Under the pieces are notes generated by a model. It was given only the letters and a program-made list of their open reading frames with translations. It did no database searches and had not been told where the DNA came from. Of a stretch of DNA of 64,000 nucleotides, positions 1 through 11,598 are shown one piece after another. The stretch spans positions 2,976,001 through 3,040,000 of the forward strand of contig OX387605.1 of the NCBI GenBank assembly GCA_947568835.1. Reading direction: 5' to 3'. Each line of letters starts with the position of its first letter. Positions within the stretch are counted from its first letter, which is position 1. The stretch comes from Protonemura montana (Eukaryota > Arthropoda > Insecta > Plecoptera > Nemouridae). The position numbers and the translations under genes were made by a program.

Positions 1-376
1 CGAGCAAAGAACCAAAATCAAGTGCTATTTCTGTGTCTCATATGAGTTTAACACTTCAAAAATGATCTAGACAGATTTGGAAAACTGCAAGTTACTAGCA
101 TTCTAGTTCTAGCTTAGATTTCTGTGTCTTGGGATGAAACAAAACTTTTCAGTGGTCCTGCAATTTGCCAAAAATGAAATCGCCAGCTAGCATTCTATAC
201 ATCTCAAAGTTTGAGCTGTGCTGATAAAAGAGTTGAATTGGATAAAAAAGGTTGGTGTGATGTCAACAAAGTAAGCATGCAACAAGCATTCACCCCTTAC
301 AAAGCGAATAATATGAAGCAACAATTATTTTGACAAAAACTAATCCCATATTTAAGTTTTTATCGAGTGTTCTTAC
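1..376. other. VAT1 intron, AT-rich, no features seen
   Basis: This stretch lies 3' of the last visible VAT1 exon (minus strand), after a GTAAGA donor at 376-371. It is AT-rich and no further exon is recognisable before the window edge. Confidence 0.5.
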
Positions 377-3300
377 CGAAGAGGATGTATTTTCCCATTG
401 GCTTGAGCAGGTTGTACCCACGGTTGCACTCCTCGCCACAAAGGCAGTCCAGCACGATGTCGACACCTTCGGGCAACACCCTGGCAACAGAAACCAATCG
501 TAGAACACCACCACATTGTCATCTGAGGCTGACTAAGACCCCTTATCGTGCCACAGAAAACAGAGAGAAGTTGCACGGAAGACGTAATGCCTGTATTCAC
601 TTCTTTCACCTTGATGACTACCTTGCGAGTTGCAAAATTGCACCTCTTACTGAATTGCAACTCGAAATGCAAGTGATGACAAGAACGCCTCCCTGCCTAG
701 GCTTGCGATAGTTTTCAAACAATGCTACCTTTCAGGCTAGAAATAGCCAGCACATGATCATTGGATTTGCTTGCAAAAGCAATGTAAAATACATGCATAG
801 GAGAGACTATGTCACCGGAAAGGTTTCAAGTTTCAGTCTCAGGAATATTTTAATTCAAGGTTTCTTATGAGCATATCAGTGGGTTTGAGATAAATTTGTG
901 CTTGAAGATGCTGGGTTTGGCATGACATCCACTTGTTGTCGGTGGGAGGTTTTCAGTCGACCAGGCCGGAAACTACAATCGGCTGCAGAGAGTCAGTCAA
1001 CCCTTGTCCTATGCATATTGCCCACATTACGAAGGTATCCCGAGCCAAAAAAGCAGATGAAAGAGAGGTTCAACAACGGGCACTCACTTGCGAACTTCGC
1101 TGGCATAGTCGCTACCACGTTCCAGCAGGTGGTCGATGCTCGACGCTAGGTTTTCGTGCTTGCTCTTCGATGCAACTCCAAACACTTTGACATCAGCAAC
1201 AGTCCGGCAGAGCTGCGCCACCGCCTGGCCCTGGGTACACAAGAGTAGGGGGGTCAGTGGGGTGATTCAAACAACAAAGCCAAATCTAATAAAAAGGTGA
1301 ATGTTGCATATCTCTGAAGGAGAAATTCAATTTTTACACATTACACAGCATTTTTTTTAAGTTCAGGCTTAGTTCTTAAGTTTTTAGCAGCCAGTTTGAA
1401 GATGACAACTAAACTAAGACAATCTTGGTATTTCTGATTCCCTATCAATCCTGTTACAGAAATCCCTCTCAACACGAGTTTCCTACAGAAGGTGATTAGC
1501 ATAGATCTGCAGACCCATGTCACTGGTACAGGGACCTGTGGAACAGTACCTAAATCAAGGGTACCAAATGCCAAGGTGATATTGAAATGGGTGCATGTGT
1601 GTGTTTGTTGAAAAAAGGTTGAGTATTTTGAGGATTTCAAGTAGTCATTCAAGTCCACTGTCTATGGCAAGTGTCCACTTGCCTCCTTGGTCTAAAGAAA
1701 CCAATTAAAGAATGCAAGAGCCAAGGTTGGTGGCAATATGGAAGTGATTCTCTTACAATTAAAAGCAACATGAAGGACTTCCTTCCTGTAGCAAGCAAAG
1801 GCACCGATGGGGAGGTAATGCCATGTCTCATTTGGTGGGTGACTCACTCAAGTGGACACTTGAGCTCGGATAGATTCTCCTACAACTTAATCGATATGGA
1901 GACCAGCCAAGCCAGCCAGCCAGCCAGCAAGCCAGGTCTGCATTATCTCGTGGGACACCTGTTGCCCATCCCATTGTTTCATTGCTCACTCACTGGGATA
2001 TCCCCCACAACTTTCTTCCTCACCCTAGTAACACAAACTTTCTGTCAGGACCTTGCTTGACTTTCCACAAACAAACATTTTTGACAACATCAATAAACTT
2101 GGCTGGCTGCACTGAGCAGTCACTGCCGTGTTGATCCCATGGCATGCTGTACATTTTGTGAACTCGGAACTCTTTAATTAGATCGTTCTATTTGCTCCGG
2201 GGCAGACTTTGTCCAAGAAGTGCTTGCTAATCAGCCAACAACTGAGCTTACTCATTTGCACACGGGCTGAGCAATTTGAATAAACAACAGCTCTAAATGC
2301 TGGAGAATCGTAATCTGATGATTTATCTCTTCAACAAGTCTATTTGCAAGCGGATTGGAAGTATGTTTGTCATAGCTAACAAGCCAGCCAGGAGAGAAAT
2401 GCTAATTCTGCGACGCGGCTCGCGCGGGTGTGGAGACCGGGAACATGTCAAGAATGCAACCGTTCTTTTTAGTAGAAAATTGGTAATTGATTGGAACCCA
2501 CGCCCTCCTGGTCTAAACCCCCGGACTTGTTTGCTGGAGTCAGTCGCTAGCATTGTCTATCTATTTTACGAGCTTCGCTCGGCAGAAAGCCTGTTTGTTC
2601 ACCCGAACCCAAGCAGTGCGTGTCCTCGCGATTAGCCCGCTAGCATGCACAGCTATCTCCCTCGGGACCCATCAATCGGGACTAGAGACTTACCACACCG
2701 CCTCCAGCAGAGTGCACGAGCACGCTCTTGCCGGGAGCCAGTCCGCCAAGCTCGAAAAGCAGGATGTAGGCCACCAGGTAGTTCATGGCGACGGCGGCGG
2801 CGTCGAGGAACTCCATGTTAGCGGGCAAGACGAACGCGTACTTGGCTGGCACGACGACCAGCTCGGACCAGGCGCGGTACTCGGGCAGCGCAACGACGTG
2901 GTCGCCCACCTTGAACCCCTCGACGCCCTCGCCGACCTCCTCAACCACGCCGGCACACTCGAAGCCCAGGATGAACGGCGTCTTCAGCGGCGAGTCGATC
3001 ACGCCCTGGCGCACCATCAGGTCCTGGAAGTTGAGTCCGCTGCGGACATCAACGCAGAGATTAGCGAGATTGCATTGGTTGTCAAATGTACAATGGGAAA
3101 GATTTGGGGCGAGGTAAATGTCATGTTTGACAACTAATATTAGGGGATGGTCAACAAAGTGAAGACCCCGATTGGTGTGTAGATAAGATAGAAGGAACGT
3201 TTCTCAGCAAAACAACAACACAGTGGACTATGATGGTTTTTAGACTCATGTCTACTTGATTTATCCTTAGCACTAGTTTTAACAAAAACTATTTCAAATT

Positions 3301-6300
3301 GGTTTCGAATGCTAAGTAAAGGACAACTAATTGTTTTCTTAGTTGTCCTTTACTTAGCATTTTAACCCCATTTCAAATAGTTTTTGTTTAGACATCGTGG
3401 ACGAGACAGTTTTCGAGTAGTCTGTTATTATTTTGCCAAACCACTGGCACTAAGGAAGTCTTTCTTCGCGGGGTCTGCACTTTATTGCGATCATTAAAAG
3501 CGGGTCCACTTGAAAAATGTTTTCGATAAGAATGGACAAGCACGAAGTCTGACTCGCCTATAGGTCATTGAACATGTCTTGTGCATGGGGCATTCCTGTC
3601 GCAATTCACCCGGGATTGCGGGCATACGGGCCGAGTCCCGTCGCTGCCCCAGGACAAGTAGGAAACCGATATCTGTTGGCACCTGACTTGCTAATAGCAC
3701 CATAAATCTGAGCGCCTAGCGAGTGCGCCTCCATCTATCCATCAGGTTTTGACAGCAGGCGGGCGAACTAACAACGTCGCAGTGCGATTTCATTTAGATT
3801 GAAGAGGCATGTGTTGGGAAAACAAGTGCGTTGCGAGTGGGAGTGGGTATCATGAAAAGTGACAGCTACCATGGGCATAATGTGTGCAGTGCCACGGTTC
3901 AGTGAACCAATGTTTGTGTAGTTTAGTTAAAAAACATTCGATGGACGCTAGGAGAGATATATAATTTATTAGACAGATAAGAGAGGGGTAAAAGCAGGTC
4001 AAATGGTTTATCTTTTTTTACATATAAAATATACTTCAGTACTTTTTAATGCAATACACAATAATTACAACTTTACATTGAATCGAACCGTGGCGGGAAA
4101 GAGCAAAGCAATAAAATATTTGATAGGACCGATAGCAACGTCAAAATTCGGCTGGCATTCCTTCGATCTTAGCTTCTCCTGAAATACGAATCCGATGCCC
4201 GAAGGGAACAGCGAGAACCCGCGTCGAGTCAAAGTGCACTTGATATTGCTTTAAATAGGTACATGATTTACGATAAGGCTGTGGGGGGAAATATCTCTAG
4301 CGGCTGCGGAATTTCCTGCCTCGCTCATTCGTCGCCTTCAGAAAGAAACTACAGAACGTCTTGCATGCCGAGAAACCGAAGGGGCGCGTTGTCAACGTGC
4401 AGTAGAAAGACGCAAGGACGACAGAAACCTTCGTCAGTTGTCACATAGCTGCAAGACACGGTGTTCAGAAGGCGCAGCCTAATGGACTACGACAGCGCAT
4501 TGTAGTTTGACATGGCCCATTATCGACGTGTCCAGATTCACGGAATATTCCCGTGAGCAAGCACATGAGAGTCAACGTCATCCCGCGTTACTCATCGACT
4601 GCTCTCCAATGTGTTTTTCACCAAGCATGACTCAAGTCGCGCTTCGTGTCGCCGCGATTCCGTTCAGTTCCTACTTCCTTGTCTCGCACCCCTTGCAAGC
4701 GGCACGACGCTGCGTTTAAACGCTTCCCAGAAGTTATTACAGCGACGATCAATTCGATCATCGACAAATGCAATAATCCGGCAACGTTTCCCACCCCGAG
4801 TGCAACGAGCACGTCGAACTTTCGATGCGGGCGAATCAACCTACTTGGTCTGGTGCCTGGCGGTAGATTAGGTTTGCAACGGGGTTTAAACGGGCCCTGG
4901 ACAGTAATTCATTTCGCTGAGTAATTGGCCGCAATTACCTTCTCAAAGCACGCGGGTTGGGGAGATTACTTGAGCACTGCAAGCTTTCTACGGGAAGAGT
5001 GGGTTCAAACAGAGCAGGTCGCGGCCTAAACAAATCTCCCGCCGCATTCGCTGCCCGAATGTGGGGTTTGTAATGATCGCCGATGTGAGCTATCCACTGA
5101 ATAATGATGCGTTTAATCGAAGACGGCCGGAAGTCGACCGATTACACGTCGCCGGCCATGTAACATATTGCTGACGTCGGTGCGGCTTCACTTTCAGGGC
5201 GTAGTTGGTTTTCTTCGCCCTGAGACAGGCGTGCTGGAGTCAGGAAGGGCTTGAAAGCCCTCGAAGAAAGGAATGCGCCCTGAGTGATCGCCTTCGCCGG
5301 AAGTTGCCCGACCCGAGCAAGAAATTAGAAGAGTAAACATTTAATGACTTGATGAGGGATACGTGTTTTTATAGCAGACTTGAAGACATCGAGAATAACG
5401 AAGTCTGACAGTTCACAAACAGAGACCCGCGTTGTTTCACAAGCAGTCACAATTCGTTCTTAATTCGGTCGATTTTGCTGGAACTCTTTATTTAATTGGT
5501 TGATTCAAGACTCCTCAGCCTCGTTCCATTTCGCGGCGAAAAGCTGCGAAGCGAGGCGCAATACGGTCCGGTATCCGGCCATGAGGCCGTGCATGGCTGT
5601 CCGAATCCAGGATGTTTACGCCGGGCTGGCCTGGGCCAGTGCCCCCCGACCCGACCCTGCAGTCGTGCACAGGTACAACATCGACTCCACTACCCATCAG
5701 ACATTCAATGCAGCGCGTGCACACGCCACCATATGTTATTTAGGAAGCTCGCCGTGGACGTCTCCAGGGCGTTACCCCTCGACGCCCGCCGTCGGGAGCG
5801 TCGCGACGCCGAGCCGTCTCGCCGGCGCGTGGATCGATGACGTCAGCAGTCCCAATCACCGACTCTCGGAACTGACTGAGTCACGGCATATCGCATCGGC
5901 CGGCCCATTGGAAGCGTCGATCACGGCAAGACAGAACAACGGTACGCTGCACTCTCTGTGGCACTGCAAAGACGCGCGTGCGGCGGTGGAAACAGACCGC
6001 GAACAGCACACGACGTTTGGCGAACCTGGCGTCGCGACGTCGATGGCGTGCGTCCTCGTTGAAAGCGTCGGTTTCGCAAACGAGCGGGACACGCACGACA
6101 CGCATTCGCATGTTTGTGACAAAGTACGATCGTCACAGCTGAGAGTAAATCTAGCTGTTAAGCGAGAGGGGGGGGGGGGGGGGGGGGGGGCGATTTGACG
6201 CAATTGATAACGGTACGAGTGCGTATGTCATCGCCAAACCCCAGATTGTATAGAATCAAATTTCTTTTTGTTTCTGATGAAAGCTAATCAATATGTAATC

Positions 6301-9300
6301 CAGAGGGTGTAGGTATACTCCAACATAAATGTATGTCATTGCAATCGTCATGAAAGTGCGCCTGTAAATTATTAATCATGTCAATGCCTGGAATGAGTTG
6401 TGTAGACCAGAATCAACTTTTTAGATCAAAGGAAATCGCGCGAGTTGACGAGCAAAGTTGAAGATAAAACGCATCTTTTTGTGTGCGGCATGTGGATACA
6501 GGTTGAGTGCTCGAGGAGGGCAAACGAATTATTCACCCGCAGAGAGCGCTCTCATAAGCAAGGGTCGCGACGGATTCAAAGGGCAAAGGTTATCCGCGGA
6601 TTTCACGCTTCGACCCCTAGCAAGCAGCGACAGAGAAACAAAATCCGTTGGCAGGACTGACAAAAAGATGACAAGATGATGATCCATCCACATTTAAACA
6701 AAGTATAGTTCAAATTAATCGTTTGGTGACTCAGGTCCCTGCTTTGGCAGTCCCGAAATGATTGCATTAAATCAACGCAGGGGCGGTTAAACAAGCGAGA
6801 TTCATAGCTGGAAGGATGGCCACGGCAATTACAAGCGCAAGGGGCATTGCCTCGGACAGTAATTAATCCATTACGGTAGGTAATTAGAAGAGAATTGAGT
6901 AACGGATTCCGACCTGGCATTTTCGGTTCATTCATTTCGAGGTCTACGCCATGCCACGCTGTGCATCCCGGGTTGGATATAGCATCGAGATGGGCATGGG
7001 GCTAATACCAATAATGCGTTCGGATTTCCCATGTGATATTTCTGCAGTGATAAAATGTGGGGAACACCCGCAAGGGAGCGTGAGTCACGGAGGCCAAATA
7101 AGGGCTAAAATTACCGCCCCGTGCCGTTTGGCTGGCGCTGTGTCGCGGACAGAATACGAGGAAAAGGGAAAACAACATCAAACCTGGATATCCGCCAAAA
7201 AACTCAACAAGTACATAATTTTACACTCGCCTAGACATCGAGCGTCGGACCAATAAATTTCAATTCCACTGCGCTATTTCTTAATGAAATTGCGATCGAG
7301 AATGAAATAACAGAACGAGCCGGCGGGAGCGAGACACTGTTAATTCGCGCTGCGCCAGCCCAGAATAATTGTCTCGCCCTCGAGCGTTCAATTACGAATT
7401 CTACTCATCAGTTAAAGCGTTTCATGTCGGTCCCTTGCATGGTGCCCTTTCTTGCTGCGGGAAAAAGTAACGGGGTTCTAAGGCTTACTTACGACAGCAG
7501 CGAGCACAGAAAACGCGCCTAGCGAATGCACCCCATGCCTAAACAATCGATTAAACAAAAGCCGTGTCCCAATGCGAGCACTAGGGCAGACAGGTCGCCG
7601 TTCCGGCCAGACAGACCGGCAGGTAGGTAGGTAGGAGGGTAGTCGCCATCAGGGGGCTATAACCCATTGTCTGGCCCGCGACGCTATCATGTAATATGCA
7701 ATGACTGTGTCAGCAGGCACGGACCCTCGGTGCCGGCCTTAGGCCGTGGAGTTAAGCCTCGTATTGATCGACGCCCGCCACACCCCAGTCCCCCGTCTCG
7801 ACGTTCGACCCCCTGCCCGTCCGCCCGCCGACCCCTTCCTTATCATAACATATTGCAGCCCATTTTGGCTTCTTTGGCTACCCCCGTCACCTGTTGATAC
7901 CGACGACGCGCTCGGGCAACGGTCCAAAATGCGTGACAAGTAGTCAATGAAGCCGTGCTTCGACGTTGTATATAGGTGGCGCTGGATTAAGAGGAGTTTT
8001 AAAAGTCACTTTGTGTTCCGACTTTCTTTTCAGTGAAGGGTGTAAGCAAGAAATGGCAACATAAGATAAACGTCTCGTTGCTTTTATAAGTTGTTTCCAT
8101 TTGAGCGACGAATTACAGTTCCTGAATTTTGACTACGACGGTAAGGTCGTGAAAGTTTGGAGGGGCTAGGACCCTCCGGCTTCTCGAATATTCTTTTTAA
8201 TGGGAGTGACCGCAGCGAAGATGTACGAATACGGTACGCACAAACGTAGTAGGTCCTGCAATTATATTTGAAATGACTCGCTCGGCGTTGACCTTGCCCT
8301 TGTTTTTAGTGTTTTTTATCTTTATGATTCGTCCGTTGTATTAGTCATCGACGCGCGTGGAACCGGTTTGTCGGAGATGCAAGCCCGAACATGACAGAAA
8401 CGCCGGCTCGCCTCGGCTAGATCGAACTGAATGCCTCAGATTTGATACAAAAAAACTCGGGTCCCCTAACGAAGATCACAAGGTCAGGCGAGACTGGAGA
8501 GGTGCTGGCACCCTCGGCTCGGCGAGGGGCCATTCAGACATCAAAGACTAGCACGACTAAAGAAAGATTATCCGGGAAAAATGGAAATCATAAAGGAATG
8601 TCGTGCCGAGAAATACGATTCTGTGAAAGCGTTCGGACGACGCTAAGGGCCAGCGAGTTGCTAGGGAATATTCGGTTACCAGAGAGAAGCAACAGCTGGA
8701 ACGAATTTTCTAGATTGTAGCCTACAAGTAAAAAACATTTGACGTAATTACGACCCTGTTAGTCGTGGTCTGTGATCAAGATCGGTCGGATGTGGACGTC
8801 GTTGGGAGAAAAGAGTGTGATAAATAAGAGGCGAGCTGGTTCTGTGTAAAGCGGCGTTTTGCCTGCATTATGCAAGAGGATCCCCACCCCCCAGCCCCGA
8901 CGTCGAAGTCGACTAACTCGTTTCGTTTCAAGGATCCTTCCTTTACGTAACTGAATCCACGCAGAAATTATGCAGATGGGCTCGAGAGGATTGCAAATCG
9001 AACCCAGGAATCTGCGTTGAGAACCGCACGCCAGGATGCCGGTGAAAAAAATCTTGAGTGTACCATACGGAACGTGCGTCGAGCGCCCCGCGTCGCTCGG
9101 GGGCCTTTTAAAATATCGGCTAGCATTTTATTTCACTCTTCAGCGAAGGTAAATCGTATTTCACTCACCAAGCTTTGACGCGGATCAGGATCTCGCCGGC
9201 ACTTCCCTGCAGCGACGGCTCCGGTTTTTTCTGGACTTTGACAGATTTCAGCCCGCCGAATCCCGTCAGGACGACAGCTCGCATCTCCTTGACGGGCACC

Positions 9301-9401
9301 TCGGGAGCCTTCTCTTCGGCGGCATCCTCAGCGGGCGTTTCTTGCTTCTCCTCGACCTGCTCCTTGTCTTCCACCGGCTTGGGCTCCTGATCTCCGGACA
9401 T
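377..9401 (-). CDS. VAT1: VAT1-type quinone oxidoreductase (MDR family), 3' end outside window
   Basis: Coding exons on the minus strand, in order: 9401-9169, 3039-2694, 1230-1088, 480-377. Phases agree at each GT-AG junction and give about 275 residues; the C-terminal part lies beyond the window start. Residues 1-40 are a Glu/Pro/Ala-rich acidic tail like that of vertebrate VAT1. MRAVVLTGFGG then opens the medium-chain dehydrogenase fold, followed by CGLNFQDLMVRQG, the GFECAGVVEEVG segment and the nucleotide-binding SAGGGVGQAVAQLC (about residues 186-200). No structural zinc lobe is seen, as in quinone oxidoreductases. Family knowledge: NADPH-dependent oxidoreductase, cytosolic or on vesicle and mitochondrial outer membranes, linked to lipid and membrane trafficking. 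The start ATG at 9401 is chosen because the acidic tail begins there; an upstream in-frame ATG would add 18 residues. Head-to-head with the POMGNT2-like gene. A VAT1L-type assignment is possible. Confidence 0.9.
3229..3393 (-). mobile_element. Foldback element copy 1 (in VAT1 intron 1)
   Basis: Inverted arms around 3285-3385 contain GAATGCTAAGTAAAGGACAA and its reverse complement and could fold into a long hairpin. The outer tail, with GACTCATGTCTACTTGAT at its left end, is shared with copies at 35.8 and 40.5 kb but in opposite orientation, so this copy is reversed. The flanks ACAGTGGAC (3220-3228) and ATCGTGGAC (3394-3402) agree at 7 of 9 positions, a decayed 9-bp target duplication. No coding capacity, so non-autonomous. 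Confidence 0.75.
3394..9168. other. Remainder of VAT1 intron 1: CpG-rich, no gene seen
   Basis: About 5.8 kb between the foldback element and VAT1 exon 1. The base composition differs from the gene cluster to the right: CpG dinucleotides are frequent, especially at 5.5-6.1 kb, and a consensus CRE (TGACGTCA) lies at 5838-5845. Open frames here, including a 232-codon one at 5500-6198, show no recognisable domain. CpG-rich, stop-poor composition explains them. The interval may hold regulatory elements, but nothing specific can be assigned. Confidence 0.5.
6168..6190. repeat. Homopolymer G run (23 G)
   Basis: An uninterrupted run of 23 G lies inside VAT1 intron 1. It can form a quadruplex on the plus strand and is a likely site of length polymorphism or assembly error. 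Confidence 0.95.
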
Positions 9402-9879
9402 CGTGATTCCTGTGGCGAAGTGTATCGAAGCAGCGGACAAATGGCACCTGTTCACTCAGCCGTGTCAGGACGTGTTCTGCCTGTGTTCGCTCGGCGTCCT
9501 CCTATTCCGCGCTCCTGCTTCTAACAGGTGCCTCACAACTCCCTACGCCGGTCCGTAGCATCTTTGTATTAGTACGCGACACAAAACTAGTTCGCTAAAA
9601 CATCATTCGAGAGACGTGCATTTCACTTGTTACACGCTCACATGTATAATAAAAATAAGGGCAATAATTATTTCCGAATATCTGGCGGCATTGTATGTGA
9701 TATAGTCAGTTTTTTACGTCAAAGCACTTAAAATCTGGTTGCCATCGGTTGCCATGGTAACCGACGTTACCGAGTCCCATTAATTTGATTTGACGTGAAC
9801 TGTCAGAATTTGCGCACAAAATGATCGGAAGGAACGAATTTTATTTTTCTCGTTGTTACCACTGGTATTTTCAATCATA
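9402..9879. promoter_or_regulatory. Divergent promoter region, VAT1 / POMGNT2-like
   Basis: The two start codons (9401 on minus, 9880 on plus) are 478 bp apart and transcription diverges, so both promoters and 5' UTRs must lie here unless upstream UTR exons exist. The region has a CpG-rich VAT1 side and an AT-rich middle around 9590-9730. It contains an RFX-type X-box. Confidence 0.75.
9747..9762. promoter_or_regulatory. RFX X-box (GTTGCCATGGTAAC)
   Basis: GGTTGCCATGGTAACC is a near-perfect palindrome that fits the RFX consensus GTNRCC-RGYAAC. A second half-site, GGTTGCC, lies just upstream at 9738-9744. The site is 118 bp from the POMGNT2-like ATG. RFX factors are known to control ciliary and some housekeeping promoters; binding here is inferred. 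Confidence 0.65.
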
Positions 9880-11598
9880 ATGTACATGCATAATTCTTTG
9901 TCGTATTTATGTAATGCACTGTTCTTTTTGGGGGGTTTATTGCTGTTTCAAATTGTATTTGTAATCGATTATTCAGTACATTGGAGGTTATTTTTCTCCG
10001 ATGGAGCTTCAAATGAAGATCTACCTGAATCCTTTGAATCTTCAGTTTGGTGTCACAATGATTCGGATGAACACAAATTGTGTACATTTAGAAATTTATG
10101 TTTTTCATCTCTTCATAAACAGTTTATTTTTGTTCTTTCAAGCAACTCCACTCTGTGGGGAGTGGACGACAAACGTGACCTCACATCGCTCGATTTATCC
10201 TCAGTATCGAGTCACAATAAGTTCTTGCTAAAAATAGCAGTGATCTCTTCTAGCGATATCATACTAAAGAAAAAGGCTGTCTCAAAAGAATCTGTATATT
10301 TAATATGGAGATTCAAAGTTGACAACATAATGCACGTGGTCCACGATGACTTGCTGCCACTGTTTACTACTTACTTGAAAGTTTGTGCGGGTAATGTGAA
10401 AGAGTGTACATCCAAATATCGGCTTGCTTTCGTAGATGAAGAAGGCAAGGGCCCATTTTATGAGTGGTACAATGCATTGTCAAAGAATGAGCCTCTCATG
10501 TTGAGGACATTACACGATGATAATCTAATCTGCTTTAAAGAAGTGCAAACTGGCTTGATGCGGTCTAGCGTATGGTTTCAGTATGGGTTTGGCACACACC
10601 AAGGTCCTACTAATAACTCGGGGGTCACTAAACAGTTAATTTATCAATTTACTAAATTTATGCTAAAAAATCTCAGTATAAAACCACAAATTAATCAAAA
10701 AATTACCTCTGCTGTTTTGTTCAAGAGAGAATTAAATAGAAAAATTGTCAATTACAAATTTGTGATAAAATCTATGCAAGAAAGTTTTAATAATGCATTT
10801 CCAAATCTTCCAAAGCTAGAAGTTGTTGTGCTGGACCTATCTGTGAATGACAGCAAAACTGTTGCTTCGACTTTATCCCAGACAAAGCTAGTCGTTGGAA
10901 TGCATGGTGCCGAAATGATTCTTAGTATTTTTCTGCCGGCTGGCTCTGTAGTTCTCGAGTTGTTTCCTTTCGGGATTGTTCCTAGTCATGTGAGCCCTCT
11001 GAAATCTCTAGTCAAAATCACATCAAATTTTGTCTACCAATCTTGGGAAAACCTCGATGAAAGCAGCAGCCATCCTCATCCAGAAGCGCCAGTTTTGCAA
11101 GGAGGCATCAGTCACCTGTCAGTGTCGGAACAAATGAAAATCAAGTCTGTTCTGCCCGTTCCGGCCGTACCATGTTGCCACGATGCTGCGTACCTGTACA
11201 GAATGTTTCAAGACACCACAATTGGAGGTGATTTCATTCCTCTGTTGAATCAAGCACTGACTAAACAAATGAAGTGGTCAGCACAAACAGATGAGAGTGA
11301 AAGCCTGATGAAACATCGCTGGTGGTTCCCAGGGCCCATCTCAAACATATCCTGCAAAGTGGATGGATCCACCATCGATATAACATGGACTCCACCTTTG
11401 AATACTGACGGCTTGAATATTGAATACGCGTTGACAATTTCAACAAATGAGAAGATCTTCGAGTATACATCAACTGAGGAGAGATTAGATCCAATTTTAT
11501 TACAAGATCTCAAATCTCCTTTGAACATTTGGATTAAATGCATTGCCCTGGATTACGATTCAGAAAGTATCGACACCCATGGGACATGTAGATTGTAA
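9880..11598 (+). CDS. POMGNT2: POMGNT2-like O-mannose beta-1,4-GlcNAc-transferase, intronless
   Basis: A single exon of 572 residues starting at the ATG at 9880; the frame stays open upstream without another ATG. A signal-anchor segment of about 20 hydrophobic residues near residues 13-34 indicates a type II ER/Golgi membrane protein. The middle is the GT61-type catalytic domain, with VVGMHGAEM (about 343-351) followed by GSVVLELFPFG. The C-terminal 95 residues form a fibronectin type III domain (ISNISCKVDGSTIDITWTPP), the known POMGNT2 domain order; human POMGNT2 is 580 residues. Family knowledge: adds beta-1,4-linked GlcNAc to O-mannose on alpha-dystroglycan in the ER, starting the core M3 glycan. 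The vertebrate gene also has its coding region in one exon. EOGT is a relative but lacks the FN3 domain. An AATAAA follows at 11881. Confidence 0.87.
   Translation: MYMHNSLSYLCNALFFLGGLLLFQIVFVIDYSVHWRLFFSDGASNEDLPESFESSVWCHNDSDEHKLCTFRNLCFSSLHKQFIFVLSSNSTLWGVDDKRDLTSLDLSSVSSHNKFLLKIAVISSSDIILKKKAVSKESVYLIWRFKVDNIMHVVHDDLLPLFTTYLKVCAGNVKECTSKYRLAFVDEEGKGPFYEWYNALSKNEPLMLRTLHDDNLICFKEVQTGLMRSSVWFQYGFGTHQGPTNNSGVTKQLIYQFTKFMLKNLSIKPQINQKITSAVLFKRELNRKIVNYKFVIKSMQESFNNAFPNLPKLEVVVLDLSVNDSKTVASTLSQTKLVVGMHGAEMILSIFLPAGSVVLELFPFGIVPSHVSPLKSLVKITSNFVYQSWENLDESSSHPHPEAPVLQGGISHLSVSEQMKIKSVLPVPAVPCCHDAAYLYRMFQDTTIGGDFIPLLNQALTKQMKWSAQTDESESLMKHRWWFPGPISNISCKVDGSTIDITWTPPLNTDGLNIEYALTISTNEKIFEYTSTEERLDPILLQDLKSPLNIWIKCIALDYDSESIDTHGTCRL

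Noticed and set aside
2440..2560. Possible transposon-derived sequence in VAT1 intron 2
   Set aside because: Some phrasing on both strands looks repeat-like, but I cannot find a second copy in the window or a recognisable domain.
2553..3137. 194-codon plus-strand frame overlapping VAT1 exon 2
   Set aside because: It is the antisense shadow of the conserved VAT1 coding exon at 2694-3039.
5500..6198. 232-codon open frame in VAT1 intron 1
   Set aside because: It has no initial ATG at its stated start, no recognisable domain, and overlaps other long frames on both strands. CpG-rich, stop-poor sequence explains it, and it runs into the poly-G tract at its end.
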